DNA of 7,519 nucleotides from an uncultured Campylobacter sp. (GTDB lineage Bacteria; Campylobacterota; Campylobacteria; Campylobacterales; Campylobacteraceae). Positions 5,845-7,519 of the stretch are shown piece by piece. The position numbers and the translations under genes are program-made. Positions within the stretch are counted from its first letter, which is position 1. Each line of letters begins with the position of its first letter. A model generated the notes under the pieces. The model saw only the letters and a list, made by a program, of their open reading frames with translations, had not been told where the DNA came from and ran no database searches. The stretch covers positions 1 to 7,519 of the forward strand of contig CALISV010000038.1 in NCBI GenBank assembly GCA_938041615.1, in the 5' to 3' direction.

Positions 5845-6453
5845 CTACTCTTTCATAACCTTAAGGAAAGAGTAAACGTCCCGCACTCCATCGATGTGTT
5901 TGGCATACCAGATCGCGTGTTTTTCCTGCTCGATATCGGTGATGATGCCCGTAAATACGACGTTGCATTGCACTACGCTTACTCTCACGCTTGTGCCGTT
6001 GATTATGCTATCTTTAAAAAAGCTGTTTTTTAGTTTTAGCATTATGGCGAGGTTGCTCTCGCATTCGCCGCCGTCGCTAGGAAAGCGAATATAGGTGTAA
6101 ATTTTGCTCACGCCGTCGGTGTTTTTGGCTAGCTCTACGAGCTTGGTTTTGCGCTCGGCATCCGGCACAACGCCGATGAGATACACGTCGCCGTAAAAGC
6201 TCTCGACATCCACGTTGAGGTTGCTAAGTCCGCTTGAGGCAAAAATTTTAGTCTGGATTTTTGTTTTTATAAATTTATCTTTCGTTATCGAATAAATACC
6301 GCGCTCGTCTTTGCTGATCTGGTAGGCGTCGTAGACGTTTATGCCCGTTAGCGGCGTCACGGTTGTAAAGAGCTCAAGACAACCGCCGAGGAAAAAAATC
6401 GGCGAAAAAATGAGGATGTTTTTTAAAAAAAATCGCGCAAATAGCTTTTTCAT
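5845..6453 (-). CDS. dual BON-domain lipoprotein, DolP/YraP-like
   Basis: The 202-residue product has a lipoprotein signal: a basic N-terminus, a hydrophobic stretch and the lipobox LGGC, with Cys25 to be lipidated. D at +2 is absent (Leu26), so outer-membrane targeting is expected. Two BON domains follow. The first (about 60-123) contains VESFYGDVYLIGVVPDAERKT(83-103 region) and ends with NTDGVSKIYTYI (111-122); the second (about 135-199) contains VVFTGIITDIEQEKHA (165-180) and ends with HIDGVRDVYSFLKV (186-199). The size and two-domain plan match E. coli DolP, an outer-membrane lipoprotein that binds anionic phospholipids and supports envelope integrity. C131 and C163 could form a disulfide. 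It is convergent with the mla/RND operon, 211 bp away. The ATG at 6451-6453 has only a weak own ribosome-binding site (GGG about nine bases upstream); a better GGAG lies 19 bases upstream before a four-codon frame. Confidence 0.85.
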   Translation of the reverse strand: MKKLFARFFLKNILIFSPIFFLGGCLELFTTVTPLTGINVYDAYQISKDERGIYSITKDKFIKTKIQTKIFASSGLSNLNVDVESFYGDVYLIGVVPDAERKTKLVELAKNTDGVSKIYTYIRFPSDGGECESNLAIMLKLKNSFFKDSIINGTSVRVSVVQCNVVFTGIITDIEQEKHAIWYAKHIDGVRDVYSFLKVMKE

Positions 6454-6464
6454 CGCCGACCCAT
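6450..6464 (-). other. possible four-codon leader frame (MGRR) overlapping the BON gene start
   Basis: On the minus strand GGAG is followed after eight bases by ATG GGT CGG CGA TGA. The TGA (6450-6452) overlaps the BON gene ATG (6451-6453) as ATGA. The best ribosome-binding site therefore serves this tiny frame rather than the gene, and the ribosome could reinitiate on the gene. It may equally be a chance arrangement. Confidence 0.25.
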
Positions 6465-6480
6465 AAAATTTTCTCCAAAT

Positions 6481-6486
6481 ACTATA
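6481..6486 (-). promoter_or_regulatory. putative -10 box of the BON lipoprotein gene
   Basis: Read on the minus strand this is TATAGT, below AT-rich DNA (6491-6515). Transcription would start near 6474, just before the GGAG at 6472-6475, giving a very short leader. An alternative is TTATAT further upstream (6503-6508). The region is shared with the divergent selC promoter. Confidence 0.35.
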
Positions 6487-6517
6487 GAAATCAAACTAAA
6501 ATTTATATAAATTTAGC

Positions 6518-6523
6518 TATAAT
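6518..6523 (+). promoter_or_regulatory. -10 box of the selC (tRNA-Sec) gene
   Basis: GCTATAAT (TATAAT at 6518-6523) is a consensus -10 box preceded by AT-rich DNA and no clear -35, typical of Campylobacter. It predicts a start near 6530, about 15 bases before the tRNA. Confidence 0.65.
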
Positions 6524-6544
6524 CGCGCTCACCACCCAACGACG

Positions 6545-6643
6545 CGGAGGATAAAGCGATCTGGTGGCGCTCGCGGACTTCAAATCCGATGGCGGGGCGG
6601 TTGACCGCTTCGCGGGGAGTTCGATTCTCTCATCCTCTCGCCA
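6545..6643 (+). tRNA. selC: tRNA-Sec (anticodon TCA)
   Basis: This tRNA carries selenocysteine to in-frame UGA codons. The anticodon loop CTTCAAA (6578-6584) holds TCA (6580-6582), identical to the E. coli selC loop. The variable arm is very long: GCGGGGCGG (6592-6600) pairs with CCGCTTCGC (6605-6613) around TTGA, nine pairs including two G-U. The T arm is GGGAG-TTCGATT-CTCTC (6615-6631), and CCA is encoded (6641-6643). The acceptor pairs GGAGGAT (6546-6552) with ATCCTCT (6632-6638). An eighth position, needed for the usual 8+5 tRNA-Sec plan, would place C6545 opposite C6639, a mismatch, so the 5' end is uncertain by one base. The D stem (AGCGAT with GGCGCT) has an A-G mismatch and the anticodon stem has four good pairs. 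The strong identity features leave little doubt about the type. Selenocysteine is typically used here for formate dehydrogenase. Confidence 0.95.
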
Positions 6644-6684
6644 AAACTTCTACGTTTATTATCTTAAAACAAGCAAAATTCAGC

Positions 6685-6690
6685 TACAAT
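6685..6690 (+). promoter_or_regulatory. putative -10 box of the sensor gene
   Basis: GCTACAAT (TACAAT at 6685-6690) closely resembles the selC box and lies 37 bases before the TTG start of the next gene, in the 83-base gap after the tRNA. No clear terminator was seen after selC, so read-through is also possible. Confidence 0.5.
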
Positions 6691-6726
6691 AAGCCGTTTA
6701 TATTAAATTAATTTAAGGTTTTTCTT

Positions 6727-7519
6727 TTGGCTAATTCATCCGCCTCTAAATTTCCTCTCGCCCGCGCCGTTTTAGGCAGGATATACGTGGTGCTTTTTGC
6801 TACCGCCGTATTTCTGATATGCGCTGCTAGCTTTGGGTTAAATTTAAAATTTGAAGGCGTAAAAGAGGATATTTACGCTGCGAATTCTAACTTTAAAATT
6901 TTCCTCAAAGAGCGCGCCTCAATCATAAATAACGAGCTAAGGCTCATCGAAATCTACATCGACGCGCCCGAATTTGACGCAAATGTGATTTTCGACTTCG
7001 CTGTAAAAAACAACAACGAATATATGGCCTTTTTCGTCGTAAACGAACGCGGCGAGATAGAGTTTGTCAGCGATGAAAAATTACGCGATACGTACTCCGC
7101 CTTTTTCTTATCAAAGCCTTGGGAAAACGAGCCTGAGGATAAAATTTTAAGATCAGAGTTTATGTTTGACAAAAGCGACGTACCGACGAGACTCGTCGCA
7201 AAAAAGATGAAAAACGGCAAAATGGTGGTTACGCTCATACGCTTTACGGCGATTTACGAGGAGTTTGCGCGCGGATACGAGAGGATCGGCGTAAATTCGT
7301 TCGCTATAGATAAAAGTGGCAGAATCGTTTTTCACCAAAATCCCGAGCTAGTTTTAGAGCGCAAAAACATCTTTGATCTTTACGACGTGGACGTGGATTA
7401 TCTAGACAGCGACGAAGTAAAATTTGCAAATTTAGGCTCGCTAAATAGCGAGATTTATTATATTCAAAGGGTTCCCGGGATCGGTTTGGCTGTGGTTTCG
7501 AGCTATTCTATGGGTAAAT
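6727..7519 (+). CDS. membrane-anchored sensor protein with Cache-like periplasmic region (3' end beyond window)
   Basis: The frame is open from a TTG at 6727 to the right edge (264 codons). No in-frame ATG occurs before the membrane segment, and AAGG (6715-6718) lies eight bases before the TTG, so this start is favoured. Residues 1-18 are basic and polar, then IYVVLFATAVFLICAASFGL (19-38) is a membrane helix. The rest (39-264) looks extracytoplasmic: an alpha-helical stretch, then EYMAFFVVNERGEIEFVSD (99-117) and IGVNSFAIDKSGRIVFHQNP (187-206), both of the 'strand-x-D/N-x-x-G-x-I' type found in Cache sensor domains, and IYYIQRVPGIGLAVVSS (243-259), the usual final strands. A second membrane helix and an output module (GGDEF/EAL, kinase or chemoreceptor) are expected downstream but cannot be seen. 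Ligand unknown. It does not look like a selenoprotein in the visible part. Confidence 0.75.
   Translation, partial: MANSSASKFPLARAVLGRIYVVLFATAVFLICAASFGLNLKFEGVKEDIYAANSNFKIFLKERASIINNELRLIEIYIDAPEFDANVIFDFAVKNNNEYMAFFVVNERGEIEFVSDEKLRDTYSAFFLSKPWENEPEDKILRSEFMFDKSDVPTRLVAKKMKNGKMVVTLIRFTAIYEEFARGYERIGVNSFAIDKSGRIVFHQNPELVLERKNIFDLYDVDVDYLDSDEVKFANLGSLNSEIYYIQRVPGIGLAVVSSYSMGK

Noticed and set aside
5833..6094. Plus-strand frames opposite the BON lipoprotein gene
   Set aside because: They are antisense to a gene with a clear lipobox and two BON domains, even though GGAGG stands near 5835-5839.
6545..6643. selC 3' end as an attachment site for an integrated island
   Set aside because: No integrase is present and I saw no second copy of the tRNA 3' end in the window.
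6954..7338. Minus-strand frames opposite the sensor gene
   Set aside because: The plus strand has one uninterrupted frame with membrane and Cache-like features; the antisense frames show none.

Overview
The window most likely comes from an Epsilonproteobacterium of the genus Campylobacter, probably one of the higher-GC species (the C. rectus / showae / curvus type) rather than the AT-rich C. jejuni. This rests on the very frequent AAATTT-type words, the short signal peptides, -10 boxes of the form GCTAYAAT without clear -35 boxes, the many GCG/CTC codons, and the gene content. It is an inference from sequence character; no database search was run.

Layout, left to right. (1) Positions 1-1689, minus strand: the head of a molybdate operon read right to left, modE (full-length regulator with a helix-turn-helix domain and two TOBE domains), modA (periplasmic molybdate/tungstate-binding protein), then the start of a small TOBE (molbindin-like) protein that runs off the left edge. 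(2) 1690-1872: a divergent intergenic region with a 14-bp perfect AT palindrome, a putative promoter and a clear hairpin just ahead of the next gene. (3) 1873-5633, plus strand: a tight three-gene operon, mlaA, mlaC and an 820-residue RND-superfamily (MMPL/HpnN-like) membrane protein. (4) 5634-5844: a convergent gap with a long imperfect inverted repeat enclosing a second small hairpin. (5) 5845-6453, minus strand: a lipoprotein with two BON domains, DolP/YraP-like. (6) 6545-6643, plus strand: tRNA-Sec (selC), with its own promoter. (7) 6727-7519, plus strand: the N-terminal part of a membrane-anchored sensor protein with a Cache-like extracytoplasmic region, cut by the right edge and starting with TTG.

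How the parts may work together. The central operon pairs an outer-membrane lipid-asymmetry lipoprotein (MlaA) and a periplasmic phospholipid carrier (MlaC) with an RND protein instead of the MlaFEDB ABC complex. This suggests an RND-linked phospholipid route between the two membranes. MlaA and the RND protein also share the acidic-aromatic hexapeptide EFDDEF, encoded by an identical 19-nt stretch, a possible common docking motif. The convergent BON lipoprotein is another envelope-integrity factor. The mod genes and selC are both needed for Mo/W- and selenocysteine-dependent enzymes such as formate dehydrogenase; their proximity here may be coincidental. No mobile element, CRISPR array or defence system was seen.
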